A stretch of DNA of 64,000 nt from JAWKXU01 sp964468045 (GCA_964468045.1 CAYXTO010000004.1:124001-188000), one strand, 5' to 3'. Shown: positions 1-8,915, numbered from the stretch's first letter. Numbers and translations: made by a program. The notes: generated from the sequence alone by a model not told the origin.

Positions 1-2
1 AA

Positions 3-713
3 ACGATGCGCCGCGAAGGCTTTGAACTCGGCATCAGTCGCCCGCGCGTGCTGTTCGGCGAGGATGAGAACGGCAAGCGTACCGAGCCTTACGAGACGGT
101 CGTGATCGATGTGGACGACGAACATTCCGGCACGGTGGTCGAGAAAATGAATCAGCGTAAGGCCGAGATGACCGACATGCGGCCATCCGGCGGCGGAAAG
201 ACCCGCATCACCTTCTCCGCGCCGAGCCGGGGCCTGATCGGCTATCACGGCGAGTTCCTGTCCGACACGCGCGGCACCGGCATCATGAATCGCCTGTTCG
301 AGAAGTATGGCCCCTACAAGGGCGTGATCGAAGGCCGGCAGAATGGCGTGCTGATCTCCAACTGCACCGGCGAAGCGGTCGGCTATGCGCTTAACAGCCT
401 GGAAGATCGCGGCATCCTGTTCGTGAAGCCGCAGGAAAAGATCTATGAAGGGATGCTGATCGGCGAGAACGCCAAGCCGGAGGATCTCGAAGTCAATCCG
501 ATGAAGTCGAAGCAGCTGACTAACTTCCGGTCGACCGGCAAGGACGACGCCATCCGCCTGACGCCGCCCAGGGTCATGACGCTGGAACAGGCCATCGCCT
601 ATATCGACGATGACGAAATGGTCGAAGTCACGCCGAAATCGATCCGCCTGCGCAAGGCGATCCTGGACCCCAACGAGCGCAAGAAAGCAAGCCGCAAGAA
701 AGAAGCGGCCTGA
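3..713 (+). CDS. typA: Translational GTPase TypA/BipA, 3' part (5' end outside window)
   Basis: This is the C-terminal 236 or so residues of TypA/BipA, the ribosome-associated translational GTPase used under stress and at low temperature. The frame is open to the left edge, so the GTPase domain lies outside the window. What is visible is the elongation-factor-G-like domain V followed by the BipA-specific C-terminal domain. Family landmarks are MRREGFEL at the start, PSRGLIGYHGEF, RQNGVLISN, a TNFRSTGKDD segment and the terminal VEVTPKSIRLRK block, followed by a Lys/Arg-rich tail. I compared these with E. coli BipA from memory and they match in order and spacing. The gene is core and ends with a TGA at 711-713. 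A repeat-rich spacer follows. Confidence 0.95.
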   Translation, partial: TMRREGFELGISRPRVLFGEDENGKRTEPYETVVIDVDDEHSGTVVEKMNQRKAEMTDMRPSGGGKTRITFSAPSRGLIGYHGEFLSDTRGTGIMNRLFEKYGPYKGVIEGRQNGVLISNCTGEAVGYALNSLEDRGILFVKPQEKIYEGMLIGENAKPEDLEVNPMKSKQLTNFRSTGKDDAIRLTPPRVMTLEQAIAYIDDDEMVEVTPKSIRLRKAILDPNERKKASRKKEAA

Positions 714-845
714 CGCCTTTCGCCGAACCGGCGAGGTGGAAGAGGAGCGGTGTGGGGCACAAGGGGCGCGCCCTGCGGACCCGACAAGCTCCAGACGAAC
801 GGAAGCGCTTTAACGACCGTTCTCGGCCTAATTGCAGAAGCTAAT

Positions 846-1300
846 CGTCATCCCAGCGAAGGCTGGGATCGTTGTGGGTAGCGTGGCACGTTGCCGAGAG
901 AGATGCCAGCTTTCGCTGGCATGACGAAAGACAGCTCCTTCTCTCTTGACGAAAAAACCGTCATTTCGTCATCCCCGTGCAAACGGGGATCCAGCACAAC
1001 ACGGCTTTGGGTAGCCGAAGGGCGGGAATGACGAGAGTGCGCGGGAGTAGCTCCTCCCCTTTCCTACATCGGCCAAATCTGGCTTATCCTTGCCGGATGA
1101 CACGCAGAGCATCCCGCACCGTCCGCCGGCCCGCTTCCAGCCCGGATCGTCATTTGCCCATTCCTCGTCATGCCAGCGAAAGCTGGTATCTCAGGCGGCT
1201 TAGTGGCGCATTACCTATAAAGATCCCAGCCTTCGCTGGGATGACGGCAGAGGCAAAGAGCGACACAGCGGTCTGCCGGCAGCCGAAGGGCTGGGATGAC
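846..1300. repeat. Cluster of short GTCAT-flanked inverted repeats (REP-like), in the 714-1558 spacer
   Basis: The 845-bp spacer between typA and the next gene holds at least five small hairpins of one design: two 8-base arms around a 4-base loop with GTCAT or ATGAC on one side. Arms lie at 850-857/862-869, 903-910/915-922, 971-978/983-990, 1170-1177/1182-1189 (one mismatch) and 1223-1230/1235-1242. The arm types are ATCCCAGC, ATGCCAGC and ATCCCCGT, and the GTCAT flank shows that the second and fifth copies are inverted relative to the others. Decayed halves sit near 1012-1032 and 1277-1300. Open frames running through this stretch (for example from 977) are created by the repeats and I do not regard them as genes. 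Function is unknown; such units resemble REP or small MITE-like repeats of sphingomonads. Confidence 0.75.
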
Positions 1301-1558
1301 GACTCCAGGAAAAGCGCCTCTGCGAAAGGTCACACGGAAAAGCGCTCGCCGCTCGCCATGGAAGCCAGCCTCCTCGCGGGTTTGCGGCGCGCCGGAAAGG
1401 AAAATCGCAATGCACATTTTCCGCGTTCTGCGTCAACCTTCGCGCCCTTTTCCGCGCTACAGAAGGTTAAGCCGGGGTTCACACCTTTCCTGCTTTCATG
1501 CTGTCATGACAAGATCGCCCTGCTGCTTCCGGCTGGAAGCGGGCGAAGGAGGCAGGAT

Positions 1559-1924
1559 ATGTTCAGTATCTTTGGAAAGACGGCGCTGGGCGCGGCGCTC
1601 GCCGCAGCGGCGGCAATGGTCGCAACCCCTGCCGAGGCTCGCCGTTACGATCGCGGAGGCGATGATGCGGCGATCGCGATCGGCGCGGGCATAGTGGGGC
1701 TGGCCATCGGCGCGGCCATCGCGTCGGACAACGATCGCGGCTATTATCGCGACCGCTACTATTACGACCGGCCACGTTATCGCGGCTATTATTACGACCG
1801 GCCGAACTATCGGAATTACTACCGCTACGACCGGCGCGATTACCGCTATCGGGATCGTGACCGCTGGGATCGCCATGACCGGCGCAATTGGCGGGGCGAC
1901 CGCGGCCGGTATTATCGCCGCTAA
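1559..1924 (+). CDS. Small exported Tyr/Arg-rich protein with glycine-zipper-like segment
   Basis: 121 residues. The ATG at 1559 is chosen because AAGGAGG lies six bases upstream (1546-1552) and a clear signal peptide follows; the open frame continues upstream into the repeats but without coding character. Residues 1-26 form a Sec signal ending in an AxA-type site (PAEA, then RRYDRG). Residues 37-55 are a Gly/Ala-rich hydrophobic stretch (AIGAGIVGLAIGAAIA). From residue 60 on the protein is almost only Tyr, Arg and Asp in repeats such as YYRDR, YYYDRP and YRYRDRD. No enzyme motif is visible. It is probably a periplasmic or surface protein. The low-complexity tail makes family assignment unreliable. 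Confidence 0.75.
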   Translation: MFSIFGKTALGAALAAAAAMVATPAEARRYDRGGDDAAIAIGAGIVGLAIGAAIASDNDRGYYRDRYYYDRPRYRGYYYDRPNYRNYYRYDRRDYRYRDRDRWDRHDRRNWRGDRGRYYRR

Positions 1925-2145
1925 AATGATTTCGCCGGGCAAGTCCCGGCTGCACAACTGATGCATGGCCCCATCGGCACAGGCCGCCTCCCGGTTTCCT
2001 GCGCCGATGGGCCTTATTTCGGGAGCAGGCAACCGGCCGTGGCTGGGCAGAACGCCATCTTCCCTGTTAAAAACGATCCGGCCGCAGCTTTTCCGTTGCC
2101 TCAGGCTCGCCATCGCACGCAATCGGCCCTAGAAGCGCGGCCGCA

Positions 2146-3306
2146 ATGGAACTTTCCGAACTTCGCATCGCCCTGTTCAGCGGCAACTACAATTATGTCC
2201 GCGATGGCGCCAATCAGGCCCTGAACCGGCTGGTGGACTATCTGTTGCGGCAGGGCACGCAGGTCCGCGTCTATGCGCCCACGGTGGCGAATCCCGCCTT
2301 CGAGGCGACCGGCACGCTGATCGGCCTGCCGTCCTTCCCGATCCCGGGCCGCAAGGAATACCGGATGCCGATGGGCCTTTCCCTCAAGGTCCGCTGCGAC
2401 CTCAGGAAATTCGCGCCCAATGTTGTCCATCTCTCCTCGCCCGACATTTCGGCCCACCGCGCGCTCAGCTGGGCGCGCAATCGGCACCTGCCGGTGCTGG
2501 CCTCGGTCCATACGCGTTTCGAGACCTACATGCGCTACTATGGGCTCGCCTTTACCGAACCGATGCTGGAAGCGATCATGCGGCGCTTCTACCGCCGCTG
2601 CGATGCGCTGGTGGCCCCGTCGGAAAGCATGGCGCAGGTCCTGCGCGACCAGCGGATGAGCTACGACATTTCGCTCTGGTCGCGCGGGGTGGACCGTGAC
2701 ACCTTCAACCAGAACCGGCGCGATCTCGCCTGGCGGCGCGCGCATGGCATCGGCGACGACGAGATTGCGATCGGCTTCCTGGGCCGGCTCGTGATGGAAA
2801 AGGGGCTCGACGTGTTCTCGGACACCGTGGACGAGCTTCGCCGCAACCGGGTGCCGCACAAGCTGCTGATCGTCGGAGATGGGCCCGCGCGCGGCTGGCT
2901 GGAGGCACGGCTGCCGGATGCGAGCTTTGCCGGCTTCCAGCAGGGCGCCGATCTGGGGCGTGCGGTAGCCAGCATGGACGTGCTGTTCAATCCCTCGATC
3001 ACCGAGACGTTCGGCAATGTGACGCTGGAGGCGATGGCCTGCGGCCTGCCCGTGGTCGCGGCGGCAGCCACCGGCAGCGAGAGCCTGGTGGATGACGGCA
3101 TTTCCGGAAGGCTGGTCCGCCCCGGCGCGATCCGCCAGTTCGCGGAAGCCTTGCGCGCCTATATCGAACAGCCCGATTTGCGCCGCGCACATGGCGAGGC
3201 GGGCCATGCGCGCAGCCAGGATTTCGATTGGGACCGCATCAACCACGCCGTCGCCGCAACCTATCTGCGCCTCGTGCGGCAGCGGCAGGCGATCGACAGG
3301 AACTGA
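2146..3306 (+). CDS. Glycosyltransferase family 4 (GT-B fold)
   Basis: 386 residues, a retaining GT-B glycosyltransferase with the GT4 pattern. The N-terminal Rossmann half begins with RIALFSGNYNYVRDGA, a loop seen in the subgroup that includes plant SQD2-like and mannosyl-transferring enzymes. The C-terminal half carries the nucleotide-sugar binding features: FLGRLVMEKG at 211-220, LLIVGDGP at 240-247, and the EX7E motif from E287 to E295 in SITETFGNVTLEA. A sugar-nucleotide-dependent transfer to a lipid or another sugar is expected; donor and acceptor cannot be told. No strong ribosome binding site precedes the ATG. The stop is only four bases before the rarA start, so the two are probably co-transcribed. 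Confidence 0.85.
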   Translation: MELSELRIALFSGNYNYVRDGANQALNRLVDYLLRQGTQVRVYAPTVANPAFEATGTLIGLPSFPIPGRKEYRMPMGLSLKVRCDLRKFAPNVVHLSSPDISAHRALSWARNRHLPVLASVHTRFETYMRYYGLAFTEPMLEAIMRRFYRRCDALVAPSESMAQVLRDQRMSYDISLWSRGVDRDTFNQNRRDLAWRRAHGIGDDEIAIGFLGRLVMEKGLDVFSDTVDELRRNRVPHKLLIVGDGPARGWLEARLPDASFAGFQQGADLGRAVASMDVLFNPSITETFGNVTLEAMACGLPVVAAAATGSESLVDDGISGRLVRPGAIRQFAEALRAYIEQPDLRRAHGEAGHARSQDFDWDRINHAVAATYLRLVRQRQAIDRN

Positions 3307-3310
3307 GCCG

Positions 3311-4633
3311 ATGGACGATCTGTTCGGTCAGCAGCCTTCGCCCCCTGCCCTTCCCGAACAGCCGCGCGCGGACGCCCCGCTGGCTGACCGCCTGCGGCCG
3401 CGCCAGCTTTCCGACATCATCGGCCAGGAGCATCTGACCGGCCCCGAAGGCGCGATCGGGCGGATGGTGGCCGCGGGGCGGCTGTCATCCATGATCCTCT
3501 GGGGGCCGCCCGGCACCGGCAAGACCAGCATCGCCCGCCTGCTGGCCGATGCGGTGGGGATGCGATTTGCGGCCATCAGCGCGGTGTTCTCGGGCGTCGC
3601 CGATCTCAAGAAGGCGTTCGCGGAGGCGGAAACGGCGGCCAGGGCCGGGCAGCGCACCTTGCTGTTCGTGGATGAGATCCACCGCTTCAACCGGGCGCAG
3701 CAGGATGGCTTCCTGCCCTATGTGGAACGCGGGACCGTGACGCTGGTGGGGGCGACTACCGAGAACCCGAGCTTCGCCTTGAACGCCGCGCTGCTCAGCC
3801 GGGCGCAGGTGCTGATCCTGCACCGTCTGGATGCTGCCGCGCTGGGCGTCCTGCTCGACCGGGCCGAAGCGCTGGAAGGCAGGCCCCTGCCCCTGACGGC
3901 GGATGCGCGGGCGGCACTGGTGGCCTCGGCGGATGGCGACGGGCGCTTCCTGCTCAATCAGGCCGAAACGCTCTATTCCGCCGATATCGCGGAGCCGCTG
4001 GATCCGGGGGCCCTGGGCAAGTTCCTCCAGCGCCGGGTCGCGGTTTACGACAAGGATCGCGAAGGGCACTACAATCTGATCTCCGCCCTTCACAAGAGCC
4101 TGCGCGGGTCCGATCCGCAGGCCGCGTTGTATTATCTCGCGCGCATGCTCACGGCCGGGGAAGAGCCGCTCTATGTGCTGCGGCGGCTGACCCGCTTCGC
4201 CAGCGAGGATATCGGGCTGGCCGACCCGCAGGCGCTGACCCAATGCCTTGCCGCCAAGGATGCCTATGAATTCCTCGGTTCCCCGGAAGGCGAGCTGGCG
4301 ATCGTGCAGGCCTGCCTCTATTGCGCCACTGCGCCCAAGTCGAACGCCGCCTACAAGGCGCAGAAAGCGGCCTGGGCCAGCGCGAAGGAAACCGGCTCCC
4401 TCAGCCCGCCGGCGCATATCCTGAACGCGCCGACCAAACTGATGAAGGACATCGGCTATGGCAAGGGCTATGCCTACGACCACGATACCGAAGAGGGCTT
4501 TTCCGGCGCGGACTACTGGCCCGAGGAGATGGAGCCGCAAGCCTATTACCAGCCGGTCGAGCGGGGTTTCGAGCGGCAGGTGATCGAGCGGATGGAATGG
4601 TGGGACAAGAAGCGGCGCGAACGGCGCGGCTGA
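3311..4633 (+). CDS. rarA: Replication-associated recombination protein RarA (MgsA family AAA ATPase)
   Basis: 440 residues. A clamp-loader-like AAA+ ATPase that acts at stalled replication forks. The ATG at 3311 is preferred over upstream in-frame starts because it gives the usual RarA N-terminus: a short DDLFGQ segment (SSB-tail-like in this family) and then ADRLRPRQLSDIIGQEHL. Walker A is GPPGTGKT at 65-72, Walker B LLFVDEIH at 117-124, and sensor 1 GATTENPSF at 147-155. The C-terminal tetramerisation region is present (LRGSDPQAALYYLARML and SEDIGLADPQAL). Length is normal for the family. It begins four bases after the glycosyltransferase stop and its TGA overlaps the next ATG by one base. 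Confidence 0.95.
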   Translation: MDDLFGQQPSPPALPEQPRADAPLADRLRPRQLSDIIGQEHLTGPEGAIGRMVAAGRLSSMILWGPPGTGKTSIARLLADAVGMRFAAISAVFSGVADLKKAFAEAETAARAGQRTLLFVDEIHRFNRAQQDGFLPYVERGTVTLVGATTENPSFALNAALLSRAQVLILHRLDAAALGVLLDRAEALEGRPLPLTADARAALVASADGDGRFLLNQAETLYSADIAEPLDPGALGKFLQRRVAVYDKDREGHYNLISALHKSLRGSDPQAALYYLARMLTAGEEPLYVLRRLTRFASEDIGLADPQALTQCLAAKDAYEFLGSPEGELAIVQACLYCATAPKSNAAYKAQKAAWASAKETGSLSPPAHILNAPTKLMKDIGYGKGYAYDHDTEEGFSGADYWPEEMEPQAYYQPVERGFERQVIERMEWWDKKRRERRG

Positions 4634-5520
4634 TGCCTCCAGGCCGGTTCCGCCATTTTGCCGCGATTGACTGGTCCGGCGCGGCGGGCGAACGGCAGAA
4701 AGGGATCGCAGTCGCCATCTGCGGGCAGGGTGGCGGGCCGCCGCGGCTGGTTCGTCCGACCGACACGTGGTCGCGCGAAGGGGTGCTGGATTATCTCCAG
4801 CGCGAACTGCCCGGCGATACGCTGGTGGGGATCGACCTCGGCACGTCCATGCCCTTTGCCGACTGCGGCGCGTTCTTCCCGGGCTGGGATCGCAGCCCGG
4901 CCAATGCGCATGGGCTGTGGGCGCTGGTGGAGGAAATCTGCGCGGACGATCCGCATCTCACCGTGGGCAGCTTCGTCGATCACCCGGTCGCGTCCCGCTA
5001 CTTCCGGCGGCACGGCGCGCGCGAGGGGGATCGCTTCCACCATGCCGCTGCCGGCCACCGGCGCGGCCGCTTCCGCGTGACCGAGCAGGCCCAGGCCGCG
5101 ATGGGCTGCAAGCCCTACAGCAATTTCAACCTGGTCGGCGCGGCGCAGGTAGGCAAATCCAGCCTATCGGGAATGCGGATGCTGCACCGGCTGACGGGGC
5201 AGCTGCCGGTCTGGCCGATCGACCCCCTGCCCGCGCGCGGCTCGGTCATCGTGGAAATCTACACGGCGCTCGCCGCGATCGCCGGGGGGCGCACCGCCTC
5301 CCGCAGCAAGATGAAGGACCGGCAGGACCTGAATTGCGCACTGGAAACCCTGGGCTGCCCGCCCCTGCCCGGCGCTGGCCCGATTGACGATCACAGCGCC
5401 GATGCGCTCCTCACCGCCGCATGGTTGCGTATGATTGCGGATCGCCCCAGCCATTGGGCACCCAGGGGCATGACCGATGAAATCGCTCGAACGGAGGGCT
5501 GGACCTTTGGCGCGGTTTGA
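4633..5520 (+). CDS. DUF429-like RNase H-fold protein
   Basis: 295 residues, start at 4633 in a TGATG overlap with rarA, implying translational coupling. The sequence has the spaced acidic pattern of an RNase H-like fold: an early AIDWSGA (D14), GIDLG near residue 71, VEIYTA near 200, and a late DDHSADALLTAAW. This pattern is seen in DUF429 proteins, which are predicted RNase H-fold enzymes of unknown substrate. The middle of the protein (VDHPVASRYFRR and MGCKPYSNFNLVG) has no motif I recognise. Its position behind rarA hints at nucleic-acid metabolism, but that is inference. Confidence 0.7.
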   Translation: MPPGRFRHFAAIDWSGAAGERQKGIAVAICGQGGGPPRLVRPTDTWSREGVLDYLQRELPGDTLVGIDLGTSMPFADCGAFFPGWDRSPANAHGLWALVEEICADDPHLTVGSFVDHPVASRYFRRHGAREGDRFHHAAAGHRRGRFRVTEQAQAAMGCKPYSNFNLVGAAQVGKSSLSGMRMLHRLTGQLPVWPIDPLPARGSVIVEIYTALAAIAGGRTASRSKMKDRQDLNCALETLGCPPLPGAGPIDDHSADALLTAAWLRMIADRPSHWAPRGMTDEIARTEGWTFGAV

Positions 5521-5538
5521 AGCAGAGGGGCGATGCGT

Positions 5539-5614
<76 letters not shown>

Positions 5615-5933
5615 TTTTTTCAATGACTTAGGTGAGATTTGAGGCGACCGCCTCACGACCGGGGCACCAATGGGGGAACAGGCCCTGTGACGGTTAGCGC
5701 TTAGCCCGACAGCAGATTGCGCCCCAACCCGATCATTGCCGGCAGCCTTGGCAATATCCCATTCAGAGTTGCAGCCGCGATTTTGTCTTCGCTCGGACTT
5801 CGCCAACACTTCAGCCGCAACCCTACCTGTGCAGGTGGCCTAGTGCAAAGGCCGCCCCTTCGAGCAGTCGCTTTGACAGCGCCGTCGTGAACATTCTTGA
5901 TTTCGATCAAAGACGGTCCCTTCTCATCACCAT
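5615..5933. other. Non-coding or decayed spacer after tRNA-Thr
   Basis: About 320 bases with no convincing gene. A 69-codon open frame on the minus strand (5701-5910) has no ribosome binding site and no recognisable family. Another minus-strand frame that runs back through the tRNA gives the well-known false peptide produced by tRNA antisense translation. Composition is more mixed than in the neighbouring genes, so the stretch could be the remains of something lost at the tRNA junction, but I see no identifiable integrase or transposase. Confidence 0.4.
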
Positions 5934-5953
5934 AGTCAACATAGACGTTGACT
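5934..5953. promoter_or_regulatory. Inverted repeat upstream of type I BVMO A, candidate operator
   Basis: Perfect 7-base arms AGTCAAC (5934-5940) and GTTGACT (5947-5953) around a 6-base spacer, ending 28 bases before the chosen BVMO start. Size and position fit an operator for a dimeric regulator, perhaps the TetR protein at the end of this module. The right arm plus two bases, GTTGACTCA, recurs at 41229-41237 in front of the module B P450. No regulator has been tied to it here. Confidence 0.4.
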
Positions 5954-5981
5954 CACTTCATTGAAGTCGGAAGATTTGCTC

Positions 5982-7619
5982 ATGGTGAATAGTGCGAGAG
6001 ACCCGGGTTACGATGCGGTCGTGATCGGTGCAGGGATCACCGGCATCTATCAAACCTACCTATTCGATCAAACCGGGATGAAGGTTCTGGGCATCGAAGC
6101 AGGCGAGGATGTGGGCGGCACTTGGTATTGGAACCGCTATCCCGGCTGTCGGCTGGATACGGAAAGCTACGCCTACGGCTATTTCGCGCTGAAGGGCATC
6201 ATCCCCGACTGGAACTGGAGCGAAAACTTCGCATCGCAGCCGGAAATGCTGCGCTATGCCAATCGCGCAGCCGATGCGATGGACGTGCGCAAGCATTACC
6301 GCTTCAACACGAAGGTTGTCGCAGCCCGCTATGCGGAGGGAGGCAATATCTGGGAAGTGACGCTGGACAACGGGGAAGTGGTGACCTGCCGGTTCCTCAT
6401 CTCCGCCACCGGCCCCCTCTCCGCCAGCCGCTTGCCCGATTACAAGGGGATCGACAGCTTCAGGGGCGAGTCCTTCCATTCTTCCCGCTGGCCGACCGAC
6501 GCGGAGGGGAACCCCAAGGGGATCGATTTCACCGGCAAACGGGTGGGCGTGATCGGCACGGGCGCGACCGGTGTCCAGATCATCCCGATCGCGGCGGAAA
6601 CCGCGCAGGAACTTTACGTATTCCAGCGCACGCCCAACTGGTGCACGCCGCTCGGCAACTCGCCGCTAGGCAAGAAGGAGATGGACCTTCTTCGCAAGCG
6701 GTATCCGACCATCCTCGAATACGTGAAGTCGACCGACACGTCCTTCCCCTATCACCGCGACCCCCGCAAGGGCACCGACGTTACCGAGGCGGAGCGCGAG
6801 GCGTTCTTCGAGGAACTCTACGATCAGCCCGGCTATGGCATCTGGCTGAGCGGTTTCCGCGACCTGCTGCTGAGCAAGAAATCGAACAAGTTCCTGGCCG
6901 ATTTCGTGGCGCGGAAGATCCGTCAGCGGGTGAAGGATCCGGCCGTCGCGGCAAAGCTGATCCCGACCGACCATCCCTTTGGTGCCAAGCGCGTGCCGAT
7001 GGAAACGAATTACTACGAAACCTACAACCGCGATAACGTCCACCTGGTCGATATCCGCGAAGCGCCGATCCAAGAATTCAGGCCTGAAGGTATCCAGACG
7101 GCGGACCATTTCTACGATCTTGACGTGATCATCTTCGCCACCGGGTTTGATGCAGTCACCGGCTCGCTCGACCGGATCGATATCCGGGGCAAGGACGGCG
7201 TGGCGCTGAAGGACGCCTGGGCGGAAGGGCCAACCACCTACCTTGGCCTGCAGGCGCGCGGCTTCCCCAATTTCTTCACCCTTGTCGGCCCGCACAACGG
7301 CTCGACCTTCTGCAACGTCGGCGTCTGCGGCGGGTTGCAGGCGGAATGGGTGCTGCGGATGATTTCCTACATGAAGGATCGCGGGCTCACCTATTCCGAG
7401 CCCACGCAGGCGGCGGAGGACCAGTGGACGGAAGAAGTCTACGCCGACTTCGCCCGGACCCTTCTGGCGGAAGCCAACGCCTGGTGGGTCAGGACCACGA
7501 CCAGGCCCGACGGAACGCAAGTGCGCCGCACGCTGGTCCACGTTGGCGGCGGCCCTGAATACCGCAAGCGGTGCGAACAAGTCGCCTACACCGACTACGA
7601 AGGCTTCGAACTCGCCTGA
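5982..7619 (+). CDS. Type I Baeyer-Villiger monooxygenase (module A)
   Basis: 545 residues; FAD- and NADPH-dependent enzyme converting ketones to esters or lactones. An in-frame TTG lies at 5961, but the ATG at 5982 is preferred because GGAAG stands nine bases before it. The first Rossmann motif GAGITG is at 16-21, followed by GGTWYWNRYPG (45-55). The BVMO fingerprint FxGxxxHxxxWP is complete at 160-171 (FRGESFHSSRWP), and the NADPH-binding GTGATG is at 192-197. Length fits the cyclohexanone-monooxygenase family. A second, divergent copy is at 47427. It heads module A, followed by a type II BVMO, a P450 and a ferredoxin, the enzyme set used for camphor. The natural substrate is probably a cyclic ketone. 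Confidence 0.92.
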   Translation: MVNSARDPGYDAVVIGAGITGIYQTYLFDQTGMKVLGIEAGEDVGGTWYWNRYPGCRLDTESYAYGYFALKGIIPDWNWSENFASQPEMLRYANRAADAMDVRKHYRFNTKVVAARYAEGGNIWEVTLDNGEVVTCRFLISATGPLSASRLPDYKGIDSFRGESFHSSRWPTDAEGNPKGIDFTGKRVGVIGTGATGVQIIPIAAETAQELYVFQRTPNWCTPLGNSPLGKKEMDLLRKRYPTILEYVKSTDTSFPYHRDPRKGTDVTEAEREAFFEELYDQPGYGIWLSGFRDLLLSKKSNKFLADFVARKIRQRVKDPAVAAKLIPTDHPFGAKRVPMETNYYETYNRDNVHLVDIREAPIQEFRPEGIQTADHFYDLDVIIFATGFDAVTGSLDRIDIRGKDGVALKDAWAEGPTTYLGLQARGFPNFFTLVGPHNGSTFCNVGVCGGLQAEWVLRMISYMKDRGLTYSEPTQAAEDQWTEEVYADFARTLLAEANAWWVRTTTRPDGTQVRRTLVHVGGGPEYRKRCEQVAYTDYEGFELA

Positions 7620-7691
7620 CCATCCGGCCGGGGGTGCCTCTCTGCTCCTCCGGCCGCCGGATCAATCAAGAACAAACAAGAGGATGCCAAC

Positions 7692-8783
7692 ATGAAGTGC
7701 GGATTTTTCCATACCCCCTATATCCTGCCCAAGCGGACACCGAAGCAGGTGTTCGACTGGTCGCTCGATCTCGCGCAGGTCTGCGATCAGGCCGGTTTCG
7801 CCGATTTCATGATCGGCGAACACTACACGCTGGCCTGGGAAAACATTCCCGCGCCCGAACTGGTGATTGCGGCGGCGGCCAACCTGACGAAGACTATCCG
7901 CTTCGCCCCCATGGCGCACCTGCTGCCCTACCATCACCCGACCCGGCTGGCGAACCAGGTCGGCTGGCTCTCGCAGATCCTCGAAGGCCGGTATTTCGCG
8001 GGCTTCGCGCCGGGCGGCCACCACACCGATGCGATGACACATGGCTATGACGGGGTGGCCGACCTGTTCGGCCCGTTCTCCGAAGCATTGGAACTGATGG
8101 AAAAGGTCTGGGACCGCAAGCCGTTCAAGTACAAGGGCGAATACTTCAACGCCGGCTATCCCGGCACGGAGGATTTCCCCGGCTATGACATCGTCTATGC
8201 CGACAATTCCCCGTGGCAGGGCAAGGAAAACCTCGAAGTCGCCGTGACCGGCATTTCCGCGCCGTCCCCGACCCTTAAATGGGCCGGAAGCCGCAATTAC
8301 AGCCCGATCTCCTTCTTCGGCGGGTTCGAGCAGATGAAATCCCACTGGGATACCTGGTCGGAGGCGATGATCGAGGCGGGACATACGCCCGAATGGAGCC
8401 GTTTCCGCACCTGTCGCGACATCTTCATCGCCGACAGTGATGCCGAGGCGAGGCGGCGGGCGCTGGCCAGCGGCCTGGCCGATACCTGGCGCGAATATCT
8501 CATCCCGATCTACAAGAAGTTCAACCTGTTGCAAGGCATCATCGACGACAGCGGCACGGGCATCCACCCCAGCGATGTGGATGAGAACTTCCTGATCGAG
8601 CATGTCTGGGTCTGCGGATCGCCCGAAACGGCCGTCACCAAGCTGGAACGCATGGCTGAAAAGGTAGGTCCGTGGGGCATGATCGTCGTCAACTCGCATG
8701 ATAACATCGACAACCCGCAACCCTACTTCGAATCCCTGCAACGCCTCGCCAGCGAGGTCGCCCCCAAAGTCCGTATGAGCTGA
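7692..8783 (+). CDS. Diketocamphane-monooxygenase-like flavin monooxygenase (type II BVMO, luciferase family)
   Basis: 363 residues, bacterial-luciferase-like TIM barrel using reduced FMN supplied by a separate reductase. From memory it is strikingly close to the P. putida diketocamphane monooxygenases: it shares DQAGFADFMIGEH near 38-50, AHLLPYHHP near 76-84, GGHHTDA, NYSPISFFGG and the C-terminal FESLQRLASEV. These enzymes are type II BVMOs that form lactones from diketones. The start has AGAGG upstream. It lies between the type I BVMO and the P450 on the same strand. A hairpin with arms 7622-7628/7656-7662 occupies the gap before it. A paralogue in module B starts at 42659. No dedicated flavin reductase is visible nearby. 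Confidence 0.88.
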   Translation: MKCGFFHTPYILPKRTPKQVFDWSLDLAQVCDQAGFADFMIGEHYTLAWENIPAPELVIAAAANLTKTIRFAPMAHLLPYHHPTRLANQVGWLSQILEGRYFAGFAPGGHHTDAMTHGYDGVADLFGPFSEALELMEKVWDRKPFKYKGEYFNAGYPGTEDFPGYDIVYADNSPWQGKENLEVAVTGISAPSPTLKWAGSRNYSPISFFGGFEQMKSHWDTWSEAMIEAGHTPEWSRFRTCRDIFIADSDAEARRRALASGLADTWREYLIPIYKKFNLLQGIIDDSGTGIHPSDVDENFLIEHVWVCGSPETAVTKLERMAEKVGPWGMIVVNSHDNIDNPQPYFESLQRLASEVAPKVRMS

Positions 8784-8844
8784 GCAATACCCGGTCGGGC
8801 GACCCGCACACACTGATCAGCATTCACACGCGCGCCATTCAGGC

Positions 8845-8865
8845 TTGACTTTTACAACATATGTT
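8845..8865. promoter_or_regulatory. Candidate promoter/operator region for the P450 gene
   Basis: The AT-rich gap before the P450 holds TTGACT at 8845-8850, which could be a -35 element, and a perfect 10-base palindrome AACATATGTT at 8856-8865. The palindrome would overlap the core promoter and could be a regulator site. I see no convincing -10 at the usual spacing, so the promoter call is weak. Confidence 0.3.
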
Positions 8866-8915
8866 TTAGAGCCATAATTCTAACAAGCGTTTTAATTGCG
8901 TTGTGGGAGTGGATC

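Noticed and set aside
977..1558. Long 5' extension of the Tyr/Arg-rich protein gene
   Set aside because: The extension is made of the intergenic hairpin repeats; a strong ribosome binding site and signal peptide start at 1559.
2101..3246. 381-codon open frame antisense to the glycosyltransferase
   Set aside because: Shadow frame; the plus-strand protein has the GT4 EX7E motif and Rossmann signatures.
5701..5910. 69-codon minus-strand frame after the tRNA, possible integrase remnant
   Set aside because: No recognisable family, no ribosome binding site; kept only as part of the spacer description.
7622..7662. Hairpin between the module A BVMO and type II BVMO as a terminator
   Set aside because: Arms are short with a long loop and no T-run follows; probably at most a processing or attenuation hairpin.
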